The notes under the pieces are model-generated. The model saw only the letters and a list, made by a program, of their open reading frames with translations. It was not told the origin of the DNA and searched no databases. A DNA stretch of 64,000 bases from assembly GCA_022818765.1 (NCBI GenBank), contig CP063810.1, positions 389,533 to 453,532 on the forward strand. The letters are read 5' to 3'. The position numbers and the translations under genes were made by a program. Shown here piece after piece: positions 8,393 to 20,783 of this stretch (positions are counted from its first letter, which is position 1; every line of letters begins with the position of its first letter). This DNA comes from Bordetella sp. (lineage in GTDB: Bacteria > Pseudomonadota > Gammaproteobacteria > Burkholderiales > Burkholderiaceae_B).

Positions 8393-9826
8393 TTAGAAAT
8401 TTAAAGATCTTTTTTCAACTCCTAAAGCTGCTTCCTTCAAAACTTCAGATAGAGTTGGATGAGCATGACAAATTCGAGCAATATCCTCTGAAGCCCCTCG
8501 AAATTCCATAATAGCAACTGCTTCAGCAATTAATTCTGAAGCTAATGGGCCTATTATATGAACTCCTAAAATTTCATCTGTCTTGAAATCAGAAATTACT
8601 TTTGCAAATCCAGAAGTTTCATCTAATACACGAGCTCTCCCATTAGCTAGAAATGGAAATTTTCCAACTTTATATTTTCGACCTTCTTTATTCAATTGTT
8701 GTTCATTTTTTCCTACCCAAGCAATTTCAGGAGAAGTATAAATTACCCATGGGATTGTGGCAAAATTTACATGAGTATGTTGTCCAGCTATGCGTTCTGA
8801 AACAGCAATACCCTCCTCCTCCGACTTATGGGCTAACATAGGTCCTCGAACAACATCGCCAATAGCCCAGACATTTGATAAATTTGTTTTACAATTTTCA
8901 TCAACAATTATGAAATTATTTTCATCAATACTTAATCCAACAGTTTCATCATTTAAACCACCTATATTAGGAACTCGACCAATTGATACAATTACTTTAT
9001 CCACTGCAAGATTTTTAAGTTTATTTTGAGAATTAAAATAATTTATACTAACCGAATTTTGGTCAATTTTTGTATCCTCAATTTTTGCCTTCAGCTCTAT
9101 ATCTAAACCTTGTTTGCTAAAAATTTTAAAAGCTTCTTCAGCCACTTGTCTGTCAACACCAGGAAGAAATTCAGTCATTGATTCTAAAATTGTAACTTGA
9201 GAACCTAAACGACGCCAAACACTTCCCATCTCAAGACCTATAACCCCACCACCCACTATACATAATTTGCTTGGCACATTATTGAGTCTTAATGCACCGT
9301 CATTGGATAGTATTAATTTTTCATCAAATGGTAAACTAGGCAATTTTCGTGGCAATGATCCTGTTGCAATTATAATGTGTTTGGCAGAAACTGTTTTTTC
9401 AAGACCCGTTTTAACATTCTCTATTTTAATCGACCAATTTATAGATGTTTTACCTAAAAATGAAGCTTTTCCATGGAAAAAAGTCACTTTGTTTTTCTTC
9501 AACAAATGTAAAATCCCATCATTATTCTGTTTTATGATTGAATCTTTCCTACCAATCAATGTATCTATATTAAGTTTCAGATTATCTATTTCAATTCCAT
9601 GTTTAGAAAGATGTTTAATTTTTTCAAAATATTCAGAAGAATGCAGTAAAGCTTTTGAAGGAATACAACCAACATTAGTACAAGTTCCTCCAGGAGCAGC
9701 TCCTCCTTGAGAATTTTCCCAATTATCTACACAAGCAACAGACATGCCCAATTGAGCAGCACGGATTGCGGAAATATATCCTCCAGGTCCAGCTCCAATA
9801 ACAATAACATCAAACTTTATAGACAT
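8393..9826 (-). CDS. lpdA: Dihydrolipoamide dehydrogenase (E3)
   Basis: FAD enzyme that reoxidises the dihydrolipoyl group of 2-oxoglutarate dehydrogenase (and, if present, pyruvate dehydrogenase), reducing NAD. The 477-residue protein is complete. It has the FAD-binding GAGPGGY (residues 11-17), the redox-active pair C49/C54 in GGTCTNVGCIPSK, the NAD-binding GGGVIGLEMGSVWRRLG, AIGDVVRGPMLAHKSEEEG, and the C-terminal catalytic HAHPTLSE. It is the third gene of sucA-sucB-lpd-zapE on the minus strand, with about 100 bases to sucB. No break in its frame despite many A/T runs. Confidence 0.96.
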   Translation of the reverse strand: MSIKFDVIVIGAGPGGYISAIRAAQLGMSVACVDNWENSQGGAAPGGTCTNVGCIPSKALLHSSEYFEKIKHLSKHGIEIDNLKLNIDTLIGRKDSIIKQNNDGILHLLKKNKVTFFHGKASFLGKTSINWSIKIENVKTGLEKTVSAKHIIIATGSLPRKLPSLPFDEKLILSNDGALRLNNVPSKLCIVGGGVIGLEMGSVWRRLGSQVTILESMTEFLPGVDRQVAEEAFKIFSKQGLDIELKAKIEDTKIDQNSVSINYFNSQNKLKNLAVDKVIVSIGRVPNIGGLNDETVGLSIDENNFIIVDENCKTNLSNVWAIGDVVRGPMLAHKSEEEGIAVSERIAGQHTHVNFATIPWVIYTSPEIAWVGKNEQQLNKEGRKYKVGKFPFLANGRARVLDETSGFAKVISDFKTDEILGVHIIGPLASELIAEAVAIMEFRGASEDIARICHAHPTLSEVLKEAALGVEKRSLNF

Positions 9827-9925
9827 TTTTATCTACCCATTAATAAGAAACGTAGAGAATTGGAAAATTAAATTTTATAAAAATGATTTTCATAACTTTT
9901 TTCAAATTAATATAATTTTCAAAAA

Positions 9926-11062
9926 TTAAAGGTCTAATAGAAACCGTTGAGGATCTTCCAACATATCTTTAATAGTTACAAGACCAAGCACGGCTTCGCG
10001 ACCATCAATAATTCTATGATCATACGACAAAGCTAAATAAGTCATTGGACGAATAACAACACATCCATTTTCAACGACTGGCCTTTCTTTTGTTAAATGT
10101 ATTCCTAATATTGCTGATTGTGGAGGATTTATAATAGGGGTAGATAACATTGACCCAAAAACACCACCGTTAGAAATTGAAAAAGTTCCACCTAACATTT
10201 CATCAATATCCAACTTACCATCAGATGCACGTTGCCCAAAGTCGATAATAGAACGTTCAATGTTTGAAATAGATAATTTTTCAGCGTTACGCAAAATTGG
10301 AACAACTAGTCCTCTAGAACTGCTAACAGCAATTCCAATATCAAAATATCCATGATAAATAATATCTTTTCCATCAACAGATGCATTTAAAATAGGATAC
10401 TTTTTTAAAGCTGAAATCGCTGCTTTTACAAAAAAAGACATAAATCCTAGTTTTACATTATGTTCTTTTAAAAATCCTTCCTTATATTTATTACGTAAAT
10501 TTATTACTGCTTGCATATTAACTTCATTAAAAGTTGTAAGAATAGCATTCTCTTTTTGAGATTGTAATAAACGTTCTGAAATTTTTGACCTTAAACGGCT
10601 CATAGGTACTCGTTGATCTAAACGATCATGATTTTCAGTCATTACTGATGATGCATTTGAATTATTGGATTCAGAATTTTTTTCAATTGCATTGATCACA
10701 TCAGTTTTTGTAATCCGACCATCAGTACCAGATCCTGTAACAGAAGTTATATCTAGACCTTTTTCTGATAATATTTTAGAAGCAGAAGGAGAAGCTTTTA
10801 TTGTTTTATTGGAAATTTTAGTATTGGTATCAATTTGAGCTATCACTTCTTGAGAATTAACAATGCTGCCGTTGCTTTTTAAAATTTCAACAAGAATACC
10901 GGATACGGGAGAAGGGACCTCCAATACAATTTTATCTGTTTCAATTTCAATTAAAATTTCATCAATTTCAACATAAGAACCTACTTCTTTATTCCAAGTT
11001 AACATAGTTGCTTCAGCAACAGATTCGGAAAGTTGAGGTACTAAAACATTAATAATAGCCAT
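9926..11062 (-). CDS. sucB: 2-oxoglutarate dehydrogenase E2, dihydrolipoyl succinyltransferase
   Basis: E2 core of the 2-oxoglutarate dehydrogenase complex, transferring succinyl from lipoate to CoA. Domains in order: one N-terminal lipoyl domain with the lipoylated lysine K44 in [17 protein letters not shown]; a short linker; the E1/E3-binding domain ([18 protein letters not shown]...[11 protein letters not shown], about residues 88-125); and the catalytic acyltransferase domain, with H349 and D353 in [13 protein letters not shown]. At 378 residues it is a normal single-lipoyl SucB. The linkers are shortened and Ser/Asn-rich, as expected for an AT-rich genome. Frame intact. Confidence 0.96.
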   Translation of the reverse strand: MAIINVLVPQLSESVAEATMLTWNKEVGSYVEIDEILIEIETDKIVLEVPSPVSGILVEILKSNGSIVNSQEVIAQIDTNTKISNKTIKASPSASKILSEKGLDITSVTGSGTDGRITKTDVINAIEKNSESNNSNASSVMTENHDRLDQRVPMSRLRSKISERLLQSQKENAILTTFNEVNMQAVINLRNKYKEGFLKEHNVKLGFMSFFVKAAISALKKYPILNASVDGKDIIYHGYFDIGIAVSSSRGLVVPILRNAEKLSISNIERSIIDFGQRASDGKLDIDEMLGGTFSISNGGVFGSMLSTPIINPPQSAILGIHLTKERPVVENGCVVIRPMTYLALSYDHRIIDGREAVLGLVTIKDMLEDPQRFLLDL

Positions 11063-11121
11063 GGCAGTAGAAATAATTTCCGTAATATTGATTAATAAGA
11101 ATGTAGCAATGTACTAGAAAT

Positions 11122-14017
11122 TCATTTTTTAAACAAAAAATTTATTTCCGAAGAAAATGCTTTTTCAATTAAAAATCTTTGTTGTTCTAAATGTTTTGAA
11201 AAATAACCAACAGCAGGTGATGCAGAAGATGGACGTCCTGCATATCCTAATTTTTGATTTTTGATCATATTTTCATATAAATTATGTTGCATAGAAGACC
11301 AAGCTCCTTGGTTTTGAGGTTCATCTTGTACCCAAACAATCTCTAATAAATTAGAATACTTAGAAAGTTCTTGTTGAAAAATTTTGTGATCAAAAGGATA
11401 AAGCTGCTCAATTCGAATAATTATTATATGATTTGCAGAATATTCTTTTCGAGCATTAACCAGATCATAATAAATTTTTCCTGAACAAATCAAAGCACGT
11501 TTTATAAACGTGCAATCACTTTTAGTGAAATCATTCGTCTCTCCAATAATAGAATGAAAATAACTATCTGATAAATCGGTTAAAAGAGAACTTGCTTTTT
11601 TATTTCGTAAAAGTGATTTAGGTGTAAAAATAATCAATGGTTTTCGAAAATGACGAATCATTTGGCGACGCAGAACATGGAATATCTGAGCAGCAGTAGT
11701 TGGTTGAACAACTTGCATATTATTATCAGCAGATAATTGTAAATAACGCTCTATTCGCCCTGATGAATGTTCCGGACCTTGACCCTCATATCCATGAGGC
11801 AACATCATAGTTAAACCTGATTGACGACCCCACTTAGCTTCTCCAGAGCTGACAAACTGATCAATAACAACTTGAGCCCCGTTAGCAAAGTCACCAAATT
11901 GTGCTTCCCATATAGTCAAAGTATTAGGTTCGGAACATGAATAACCATATTCAAAACCAAGTACAGCTTCTTCTGAAAGAACAGAATCTATCACATTAAA
12001 TGTAGCTTGTTTTTCAACAATATTTTTCAATGGCACATATGTTCCATCATTCCAACGCTCTCTATTTTGATCATGTAAAACTGCATGACGATGTGTAAAT
12101 GTGCCTCGCCCAGAATCCTGTCCTGTAATTCTAACTGCGTAACCAGAAACTAACAAAGTAGCAAAAGCTAAATGCTCTCCCATTCCCCAATCCAAGTTTA
12201 AATCACCATCAATCATCTTTTTTCGATCATTTACCAATTTTACTACTAAAGGATGAAGAGTAAAATTATCAGGAATACTCGAAATCCGATAACCGACACG
12301 TTTAAGCTCAGAAATAGGCACTGCTGTATCAACATGATCAGATAAATTTGCTGACCTAAGAAACGGAGCCCAATCAATAGCGTATTTACTTTTATAATCA
12401 GTTAACACTGGTTCAATAGTGCGTCGCCCATCTTCTAAAAATTGACGATAATCTTTAACCAATTTTTCTTCTTGAGATTTAGTTAAATAATTCTGAGCAA
12501 TTAATTTATCAGCATAGAGTTTTCTAACACCAGGATGTTGATTAATTCGTTTATACATTAATGGTTGAGTCAATAATGGCGTATCTTGTTCATTGTGACC
12601 TAACTTTCTGAAACAAACAATATCAATTACCACATCTCTGCCAAATTTCATTCGATAATCCAAACCTAACTGTGTAACAAAAACAACTGCCTCTGGATCA
12701 TCTCCATTGACATGAAATACTGGAGCTTCAATCATTTTTACTACATCAGTACAATATAAGGAGGATCTAGAATCTCTGGGATCAGAGGTTGTGAAACCAA
12801 TTTGGTTGTTAATTACAATATGTAATGTTCCACCAGTTCCATAACCACGTGTTTGAGCAAGATTAAGAGTTTCCATTACAACTCCTTGCCCTGCAAAAGC
12901 AGCATCCCCATGAACTAAAATAGGTAAAATTTGCTTACCTTCAAAATCATTTCGTCTTTCTTGTCTAGCACGAACACTGCCTTCTACAACAGAGTTAACA
13001 ATTTCCAAATGAGATGGATTAAATGCTAGAGATAAATGTACTGGCCCACCCCTTGTACAAAGGTCACTAGAAAACCCATTATGATATTTTACATCTCCAT
13101 CGGTTAAGTTTTCAGAATATTTACCTTCGAATTCTGCGAACAAATCAGCCGGCATTTTACCCATAATATTAACCAGCATATTTAATCGTCCACGATGAGC
13201 CATTCCAACTACTATTTCTTGGATGCCAGATTCTCCTGCATGATTGATCATTTCATTCATAGAAACTATGAAACTTTCACTTCCTTCTAACGAGAATCTC
13301 TTTTGTCCAACATACTTATTATGCAAAAACCTTTCTAAACCTTCAGCTTCTGTTAATATCTTTAAAATATCCAGTTTTTTTTCTGAATTTAATAAAGTTT
13401 TCCCGTGACTCGATTCCATTCGCTCTTGAATCCAACGTTTTGCAGAAGGATCCGAAATATACATAAATTCAGCTCCAATTGAATGACAGTATGTATCGTG
13501 TAATGATTTTAAGAATTGGCGCAGAATCATAATATTAATAATTTTAAAAAGTTATTAGTTAATAAGTATTTTTGATTGAATAATCCTGATCTAAATCAGA
13601 TTCGGTTAATCCATAAAAAGCAGGATCTAATTCTGGAATTTCTCGATGTTCTTGTCGTTCAAGAGGATCTAAATTTGCCCAAAATGTGCCAAGTGTGCGA
13701 TAAGCTGTAATTAAACGTTGTATACAATTCTGTTTGGAAGCAATCGAAGAATTCGATTCTATAGAAACAGATTTATTGAAAAATGCATTAGATCGTCCTC
13801 TTTCAACAAATGCTTTGATAATAGGACTATGAGATTGATCATAGGTGTATTCTTTTCCATCTGTTGCTGGAATATGTTGCAACTTATCGAAATACTTTCG
13901 CCAAGAATTAGAAACAGAGCTTGGATTTCCCAGATAGGATTCATAAAGCTCTTCTATATATGGTGCATTACTTCCATACAAATAAGATGTTGAGAGCGAT
14001 TCTTTATTTGATATCAT
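11122..14017 (-). pseudogene. sucA: 2-oxoglutarate dehydrogenase E1 (SucA), split by frame disruption
   Basis: Thiamine-diphosphate E1 component that decarboxylates 2-oxoglutarate. The N-terminal part starts best at 14017 (MISNKESLSTSYLYGSNAP), followed by APYIEELYESYLGNPSSVS and IPELDPAFYGLTESDLDQ, and stops at 13559. The remaining 802 residues run from ATG 13530 to 11122. They contain the catalytic core: GMAHRGRLNMLVN, HGDAAFAGQGVVMETLNL, FRKLGHNEQDTPLLTQP and MMLPHGYEGQGPEHSS. The junction at 13531-13565 has stops in each frame; two single-base insertions join the halves by my reading. The second ORF has its own ATG, so two polypeptides are also conceivable. It is the first gene of the odh operon. 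Confidence 0.85.
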
Positions 14018-14411
14018 AATAAAAAATTGTTTTTTAAAAACATCCCCCCAACTAGAAATTGAATTAAACAAGTGTTGCAATTATAACATTTTTCTAAATT
14101 TTGAATAAGAAATCAAAAACAATTATCATTTTTCAATGATTAGAGTGCTTAAATATCAAAATTTTGAATTTTTAATGTTTCACTCCTCAAAAATTGATGC
14201 TTTTTTGATTTTATAAACATAAAAACTTTAAATCAATTTAATTTGTCTAAAAAATATCTGCAAATTTTACAATAATTATATCCTTACTTTTGTAAAAGTA
14301 TGCACTATTATTTTGTAAATTTTTTCTAGATCTAATTTTTTATTTAATAAAAAACCAATTTTTAAATTAAATTAAAATCATATGAATTCATCTAAATATG
14401 AAGATATGAAT
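14018..14411. other. Intergenic region between coq7 and sucA, no gene seen
   Basis: This ~390-base gap upstream of sucA is extremely AT-rich, with runs of A and T in all frames. I see no ORF with a family match, no tRNA-like fold and no strong hairpin followed by a T-run. It must contain the promoter of the minus-strand odh operon and the end of coq7, but I cannot place a convincing -35/-10 pair. It may be an eroded gene, which the sequence no longer shows. Confidence 0.5.
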
Positions 14412-15080
14412 CTATATTTTATAACTGATATTAATCATAATTTTAGACATAAGAGACATAACAATACAAATTAGAAAATTCAGTTCAACCCCACCTGCAT
14501 TTTTAGCTTCATCTGCATGTTTTTTTTCATCTTCTTTCATTTTTTCTAGAATTTCTCTTGAACGTTGGTCATTTTTAGGTAGAATTAGCAAATGTTTTTC
14601 TAAATGAGATTCCACCTGTTTTTCAGTTTCGACAACAAAACCTAAGTTATAAGGTTCTCCAAAAACTCCAGCAATAACTCCTAAAAAAAATGAAGAGACA
14701 TACCATAATGGTTTTAAAATGCTTGAATTTCCACCTAATTCTTTGATACGGTGATGACACCAAATTAAATGATCTAATTCTTCATCTGCTGCCTTTCGAA
14801 GCAGTTCTTTAGCTTCTGATTCTTTACATATTAAAGATTGCCCTCTATAAAGAGCTTGTGCACAAATCTCTCCTATATGATTAATTCGCATAAGTCCACA
14901 TGAATGAACTTTATCTTCAAAAGATAAATTGTTATTAGATTCTTTTGTTTTAGCTGGATTAGGTTGATTAGATATAGGAGTTCCAAATAAAACATATAGA
15001 CTCCTTTCAAATTCAATTAATATTGAATCAAATAAATTAAAATTATTTGGAGAAATTTTTTCTCTTTGAAAAATAGGCAT
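14412..15080 (-). CDS. coq7: Demethoxyubiquinone hydroxylase Coq7
   Basis: Di-iron hydroxylase for the C6 hydroxylation in ubiquinone synthesis, a peripheral inner-membrane enzyme. The ferritin-like four-helix bundle carries its metal ligands in GLMRINHIGEICAQALYRGQ, AADEELDHLIWCHHR, GFVVETEKQVESHLEKHL and MKEDEKKHADEAKNAGG. The 222-residue length is usual for proteobacterial Coq7. The C-terminal SKIMINISYKI matches the typical SK.MT..Y+I ending. It stands alone on the minus strand, divergent from thyA. Its presence, with sucAB and lpd, implies an aerobic respiratory chain using ubiquinone. Confidence 0.93.
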   Translation of the reverse strand: MPIFQREKISPNNFNLFDSILIEFERSLYVLFGTPISNQPNPAKTKESNNNLSFEDKVHSCGLMRINHIGEICAQALYRGQSLICKESEAKELLRKAADEELDHLIWCHHRIKELGGNSSILKPLWYVSSFFLGVIAGVFGEPYNLGFVVETEKQVESHLEKHLLILPKNDQRSREILEKMKEDEKKHADEAKNAGGVELNFLICIVMSLMSKIMINISYKI

Positions 15081-15264
15081 TAGAAATCCAAATTAGTTAA
15101 ATTTTTTATAAAAAATTAAAAAAATATATGAATATTATGCCACAATTAAAGATGAACAAATTTCGTATTTTTAATTTATAAAAAATAAAATTTCAAACAA
15201 AATTTTTACAAGATAAATATCCAATCTCTGAATTTTCCAAATTTGATTCAATATAAAATGTGTT

Positions 15265-16059
15265 ATGCAACAATATGAAAATTTAATGCGTTATGTTTAC
15301 AAAAATGGCATTTTAAAAAAAGATAGGACAGGAATAAATACCTATTCCATATTTGGTTATCAAATGAGATTTGATTTATCAAAAGGATTTCCTTTAATAA
15401 CTACAAAAAGGTTACATATCAAGAGCATATTTATCGAGCTATTATGGTTTCTAAGAGGTGATTCAAATATAAATTGGCTTAAAGAGAACAATGTTCATAT
15501 TTGGGATGAATGGGCTGATTCTAGTGGAAATTTAGGTCCTATATACGGAAAACAATGGAGATCATGGCCCACTTCTAATAAAAACTATATTGATCAAATA
15601 TCGCAAGTATTAAATCAGATTCGTCAGGATCCTAATTCAAGACGTTTAATTGTATCTGCTTGGAATGTATCTGAGATAATTGATATGGCTATACCTCCTT
15701 GTCATGTACTATTTCAATTTTATGTAGAAAATGGGAAGTTATCTTGTCATCTTTATCAACGAAGTGCAGATATCTTTCTTGGATTACCTTTTAATATTGC
15801 AAGTTATTCTTTACTGACACATATAATGGCTCAACAATCTGATTTATTAATTGGTGATTTTATATGGTCTGGAGGTGACTGCCATATATATGCAAATCAT
15901 ATTCAACAGGTAGAATCACAGCTTTCTAGAGATCCTTATCCCTATCCATCATTATTTATTAAAAATAAACCCAAGTCTATTTTCGAATATAATTACAAAG
16001 ATTTTGAGATCCGTAACTATCAAAGTCATCCTCATATAAAAGGGCAAGTAGCTATCTAA
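15265..16059 (+). CDS. thyA: Thymidylate synthase
   Basis: Converts dUMP and methylene-tetrahydrofolate to dTMP and dihydrofolate. At 264 residues it has the same length as E. coli ThyA and aligns without gaps. The nucleophile is C146 in [12 protein letters not shown]. Other conserved segments are [62 protein letters not shown] and the C-terminal VAI. No clear Shine-Dalgarno precedes the ATG. folA follows 53 bases downstream on the same strand, so the enzyme that recycles its dihydrofolate product is probably co-expressed. Confidence 0.97.
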   Translation: MQQYENLMRYVYKNGILKKDRTGINTYSIFGYQMRFDLSKGFPLITTKRLHIKSIFIELLWFLRGDSNINWLKENNVHIWDEWADSSGNLGPIYGKQWRSWPTSNKNYIDQISQVLNQIRQDPNSRRLIVSAWNVSEIIDMAIPPCHVLFQFYVENGKLSCHLYQRSADIFLGLPFNIASYSLLTHIMAQQSDLLIGDFIWSGGDCHIYANHIQQVESQLSRDPYPYPSLFIKNKPKSIFEYNYKDFEIRNYQSHPHIKGQVAI

Positions 16060-16112
16060 TTAACTATATAAAATTTTAAAAAATGAATTTATTCAAACCA
16101 TTTTTATAAATA

Positions 16113-16607
16113 ATGAAACTGGCAATTGTAGTTGCATATTCTAGTAATCGAACCATTGGTCTTAATGGGAGTTTACCTTGGAAATTATTGAATGATTTAA
16201 ATCATTTTAAAAAAATTACAATGGGTTTTCCCATAATTATGGGAAGAAATACATGGAACTCAATCAATCGACCTCTTTGTGGACGAATTAATATAGTTAT
16301 TAGCAGAAATAAAAATCATATTTTTGATAAAAATGTATTTTTTGTAAATTCTATTCAAGAAGCTATATCTATTTGCAATGATCAGTATGAATATGTATTC
16401 ATCATAGGAGGAGAAAAAATTTATCAACAAACTATTCATATGGTGCAAACCATTTTTGCGACTGAAATTCATGCTAATATTAAAGGAGATGTTTTTTTTC
16501 CAAAATTATCATCTTATGAATGGATAGAAACAAAACGTGAGTCTCAAAATAGAGAAAATGGTTACAATTATGATTTTGTTACCTATGTTAAAAACATATA
16601 CAGATGA
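16113..16607 (+). CDS. folA: Dihydrofolate reductase
   Basis: NADPH-dependent reduction of dihydrofolate to tetrahydrofolate. The 164-residue protein shows IVVAYSSNRTIGLNGSLPWKL with the active-site region LPWK, then HFKKITMGFPIIMGRNTWNSI, INIVISRN, and the NADPH-binding YVFIIGGEKIYQQ. It ends close to the convergent dcd gene; the 46-base gap has no obvious terminator hairpin. Frame complete and length normal. Confidence 0.95.
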   Translation: MKLAIVVAYSSNRTIGLNGSLPWKLLNDLNHFKKITMGFPIIMGRNTWNSINRPLCGRINIVISRNKNHIFDKNVFFVNSIQEAISICNDQYEYVFIIGGEKIYQQTIHMVQTIFATEIHANIKGDVFFPKLSSYEWIETKRESQNRENGYNYDFVTYVKNIYR

Positions 16608-16653
16608 AATATTTCCACTCATAGAATTAATAAGAAAGAAAGTTCCAATTGAA

Positions 16654-17217
16654 TCAAACATAAGGTAGTGTAACTCCTTTTTGTTGTTGATATTTTCCAT
16701 TTCGATCAGCATATGATATTTCGCAAATTTCATCACTTTCAAAAAACAACATTTGTGCACAACCTTCACCTGAATATATCTTGGCTGGTAATGGTGTTGT
16801 ATTAGAAAATTCTAAAGTAACGTAACCTGTCCATTCTGGTTCCAATGGAGTAACATTAACGATGATTCCACATCGAGCGTAAGTACTTTTGCCTAAGCAA
16901 ATGGTTAAAATGCTCCGAGGAATATTAAAATGTTCAACTGTTCTAGCCAAGACAAAAGAATTTGGTGGTATTATGCATACTTTCCCTTGAAAGTCTATAA
17001 AAGATTTCTCATCAAATGCTTTCGGATCAACTATTGTCGAATTAATATTAGTAAATATTTTAAATTCATTTGCACAACGAACATCATACCCGTAACTGCT
17101 AGTTCCATAACTGAGTATTTTGCTGTTATTAATGCTTCTAATTTGACTCGATTCAAATGGATTAATCATACCTTTAGAGGCTAATTGTCGAATCCAACGA
17201 TCATTTTTAATACTCAT
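16654..17217 (-). CDS. dcd: dCTP deaminase
   Basis: Deaminates dCTP to dUTP, the main source of dUMP for ThyA in proteobacteria. The 187-residue protein begins [18 protein letters not shown] and contains [35 protein letters not shown], the nucleotide-binding [21 protein letters not shown] with the catalytic Glu, [19 protein letters not shown], and the C-terminal [10 protein letters not shown]. All expected motifs are present. Together with thyA and folA just upstream it forms a complete route from dCTP to dTMP apart from dUTPase. Its neighbourhood with apbC and metG is typical of Burkholderiales, here with tamBA in between. Confidence 0.95.
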   Translation of the reverse strand: MSIKNDRWIRQLASKGMINPFESSQIRSINNSKILSYGTSSYGYDVRCANEFKIFTNINSTIVDPKAFDEKSFIDFQGKVCIIPPNSFVLARTVEHFNIPRSILTICLGKSTYARCGIIVNVTPLEPEWTGYVTLEFSNTTPLPAKIYSGEGCAQMLFFESDEICEISYADRNGKYQQQKGVTLPYV

Positions 17218-17252
17218 TAAGCATCCTTCCCTCTAAAAAATATTCAGTTTTA

Positions 17253-20200
17253 TCAATTCTCAAAAAAAGTTTGATATACCAATGCAACACCATTATGCGA
17301 CCCTCCTTTTATATCAAATGTCCAATCACGCGACAAACGATAACTAATTCGTCCTAATGTTTCACTGCTTGCAATGGCCTGTTCAATACTTAATGTAATA
17401 CCATTCGAAAAATCTTTTCTAGCAACTAAAAACTGTGTTTCTACATTATTAGGATTATTCTTGCTAAGAATGCTTGCTGCCGTTTTATCTGGTAATAACC
17501 CGACCAATTTCCACCAATATCACCTTTCCGAGCTCTAATATCACTTAATCCTAATTGTTTAAAAAGTTGTAGTTTTCCATTTAATAGAGCATTTCCGATA
17601 GAAATTAAGAGTGCTTTATCAGCTATATCATCAGATTCACGTCCAAGAATTAACCATGATAATTTTTCTAGATCATTTACATTTGGATATGATATCAAAC
17701 TAATTTTTGGTCTTTGGGCTGTTTTTTGAATATGAATTCCAGCTTCAATTTGTTCACCTACACGCAAAGCTTCTATATCTAAATGTGGATTATTTAAACT
17801 TCCTTGAAAAAATAGTTGTCCATGACGTAGTTTTAAACGTTGACCATAAGCTTCAATTGTACCATCTGATGTAGTATGCAATACTCCTGAACTTATAAGT
17901 GCTTTATTTTCTTCTTTAAGGTTAAAAGTTATTGATCCTATCAAACCAGTATCTAAGCCTAGACCCGTCAACCGAAAATAATAACCTGTATCAAATTTTA
18001 GTTTTATTTTTTTTAATGCAGAAATTGATGTTTTCTTTATTGCAATACTATTTCCTGTCTGAATAACATCATCATCTAAAATTTGCGGTACATATTCTAT
18101 ATTTACCAATCCTGTATTCGCTATTAACTGACCGTCAATTTTGATATCTGTTAAATTAGATAATGAAGTAATTATTTTACCAGATGATATTATATAACGA
18201 TCAGGTCTTTGAATAATTGGAAATTGATTCATAAAGATTTTAAATTCACCCTTACCTGTATTGAGATAAAAGCTGCCAGCAATTTTTGCATATCCATTTT
18301 GGATGTCTAATTTTTTGTCTACCCATTCTCGAACTTTGGAATTCGATGGAATAAATTTTAAAACTGTAGGAAAATGAAATGATTCTATTGTAAGTTTTTC
18401 ATTATTAATATTTGCTAATAAATTACCATTAATTAATCGAATTCCTTCTTCGATTTGAATAATAGAAATTTGCTTACCTTCAATGATACCTTGAGTATTC
18501 CAATAATTATTTTTAAATTTTTGAGATCTTATATGTATTTTAAATATTCCATTAAATTTTAAATCTGTTTCAAAAAGAGAATTTAACCAATCTAAATCAT
18601 GAATTTCAGCATCTGTTTGGATAAATATAGGGTAATTTTTATCTAATTTAAATAATTTTTGATCATTAAAAAAAATAGCAAATGAAATCTTGTTTGTAAT
18701 CAAAGAATTAGGAAATACAGGTATATTAAAATATACTTTAACCTCGCTTTTTATATCATTTATAGGTGTTAAAATAACATCAGCAGAAATAATGTTTGAT
18801 TCCATGCTTTTTTTGTGTATATCATTAGAAAAAATGTGAATTTCACCTGAAATGATTTTGCAAAATTTTAAATCCCAAGTCCCATCGAAGATTCCTAAAT
18901 GTTCTTTTTTAAAAATTAATGGTAAAGTTAAGTTTTTTTTAAAAAAGAAATTTTTTCTTCAAAAATATTTACTATTTTATAGATATCTTTAGTATTTATA
19001 CTCAGATTCTTAAAGAATCCTTTTGTTGTCCATTGTGTAAAATTTCCGCAAGATTCTAAATGTTGAAAGATTAAATCAGGAAGATTTATATGATGAAACA
19101 TCATTTCAAATGGTTCTAATTTCCATAGAATTTTTTTTGGAAGTTTTTTAAAAAAGCTAATATTAGCAGAAATAACATCATTATTTTTTATTAAAAAATC
19201 ATCTGTTGTAACTTCTATATTTAAAAGATTTATAATCCAATCTGAACTATCAATGAATTTTTTTATTGTTGAGTTAGATAAATTTTTTGAAAATTCCAAT
19301 GATGCTTTCATATGAATATCAGAAATCATATTGCTAAAAAATAAAGAAAGATTCTGATTGGATTCTAAAGGAGTAAACGATGAATTAAAAAATACATCAT
19401 ATTTTCCGGATTTTCCCGCAAAATTTACTTGTATTTTGGTTTTACCAAAAAGCATAGGAGAAAGTTCAGACAAATTATTTGCGGATATATCAAATAAAAC
19501 ATGATGATTAGATTTTGAACAATATTTGCCTTCTGAAAAAAAATTATTACAGCCCAGATTTATATTCATATTGAAATCAATATTTTGCAAATATGTCTCT
19601 TTTAATTCTACTAAATTAGAACTGAATTTATTTTGAATATCTTTATTTTTAAAACAAATTCTTGATTGAAATATGCCATTTATATTTTGGCTATTCCATT
19701 TACTCTCAGTATCTATTTTTAAATCAATATTGATTTTTCAAGATTTTTTTTATCATAAAATAAAAAATTGAATATAATTTCAGTGGTTAAAGAAGTAGTT
19801 GGAAATTTATTATGTATAAGATTTTCTAAATTTATGTTATTTGTTAAAACTTTAATTTCCAAATAATTATATAGATTGATTTTTTCATCAGATTGCTGCA
19901 AATTTAGAGAGGCAGATATAAAGCAATCAAGTTGACCTAAGTATATATCTAAGTTTGCAAAATTAATTGATGTTCTTTTTGTTTGAAAAATTTTTATTTC
20001 TTGATCAGAAAAAATTTGATTTTGTAAGCTTAAATTATTATCACTTAATTTTTCTATAGTTCCATTAAATTTAATTTTACAATTGGATAATAAATTATCT
20101 GTTTTAGAAAATTCGATATTCTCAATAATGTTTCTTTTTTTATTAAAACAATCTTCCTTGATAGATCGGTTCGTGATATCCATTTCTACAAAAAATGGCC

Positions 20201-20783
20201 ATGAATTCATTTTTTTACATTCAATAAATGCTTGACCTTTCAAATTTAATCCAGAAATTTTTTTTAAAACAATATTATCTTCAAAATAATTTATATTTAC
20301 TTCTCGCAAATATTCTAAAAATTTATATTTTTCTTGAAAAGAACAAATAATATCTTTGATATCTAATTCATCTAGCCTAATATTAATAGGTAATCTTAAA
20401 CATTTAATATTTTTCTCTTTTTGCGTAGAAAAATCTTGGAACCCTTTTATTTTTTCAATCACTAATGAATTTGCTGATATTTTTTTTATGTGCAACAATC
20501 CTCGAATTATATCTGACAAAACTATATCTATATGTAATTCTGAAATGTCAATTTCTATATCAGATGATCTAAGAGTTAATTGATTTATTTTTATTCCATT
20601 TAATATAGTTCCTTGAATATCACCAACTATCCCATCTGAGGTTTCAACAATCTTTTCTATTAAAAAACGGGAACCTTGTTTAGAAGAACTTATCCAGAGT
20701 AAAAAAATAATTAATGCAATAAAAATTACAGTAATTAATAATCTAAAAGATATGCGATAAGGAAATTTTTTACATTGATTCAA
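17253..20783 (-). pseudogene. tamB: Translocation/assembly module protein TamB, three frameshifts
   Basis: TamB is a very long inner-membrane-anchored beta-helical protein that bridges the periplasm to TamA. The N-terminus has one membrane anchor (FRLLITVIFIALIIFLLW, about residues 13-30). The C-terminal DUF490 domain has KGDIGGN, LSWLILGRESDD, IEQAIASSETLGRISYRLS and GVALVYQTFFEN. Breaks occur at T5 (19734-19738), T8 (18933-18940) and near 17506; one inserted base repairs each, giving about 1175 residues. The repaired joins read LEKINIDLKIDTESKWN, SFLKKNLTLPLIFKKEH and GGNLVGLLPDKTAAS. Its start overlaps the tamA stop by 4 bases. Confidence 0.85.

Noticed and set aside
8653-9710. Three plus-strand ORFs within lpdA
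   Set aside because: Antisense shadows of the dihydrolipoamide dehydrogenase frame.
13718-13993. 91-residue plus-strand ORF in the N-terminal sucA region
   Set aside because: Antisense to a recognisable SucA segment; composition shows no independent signal.
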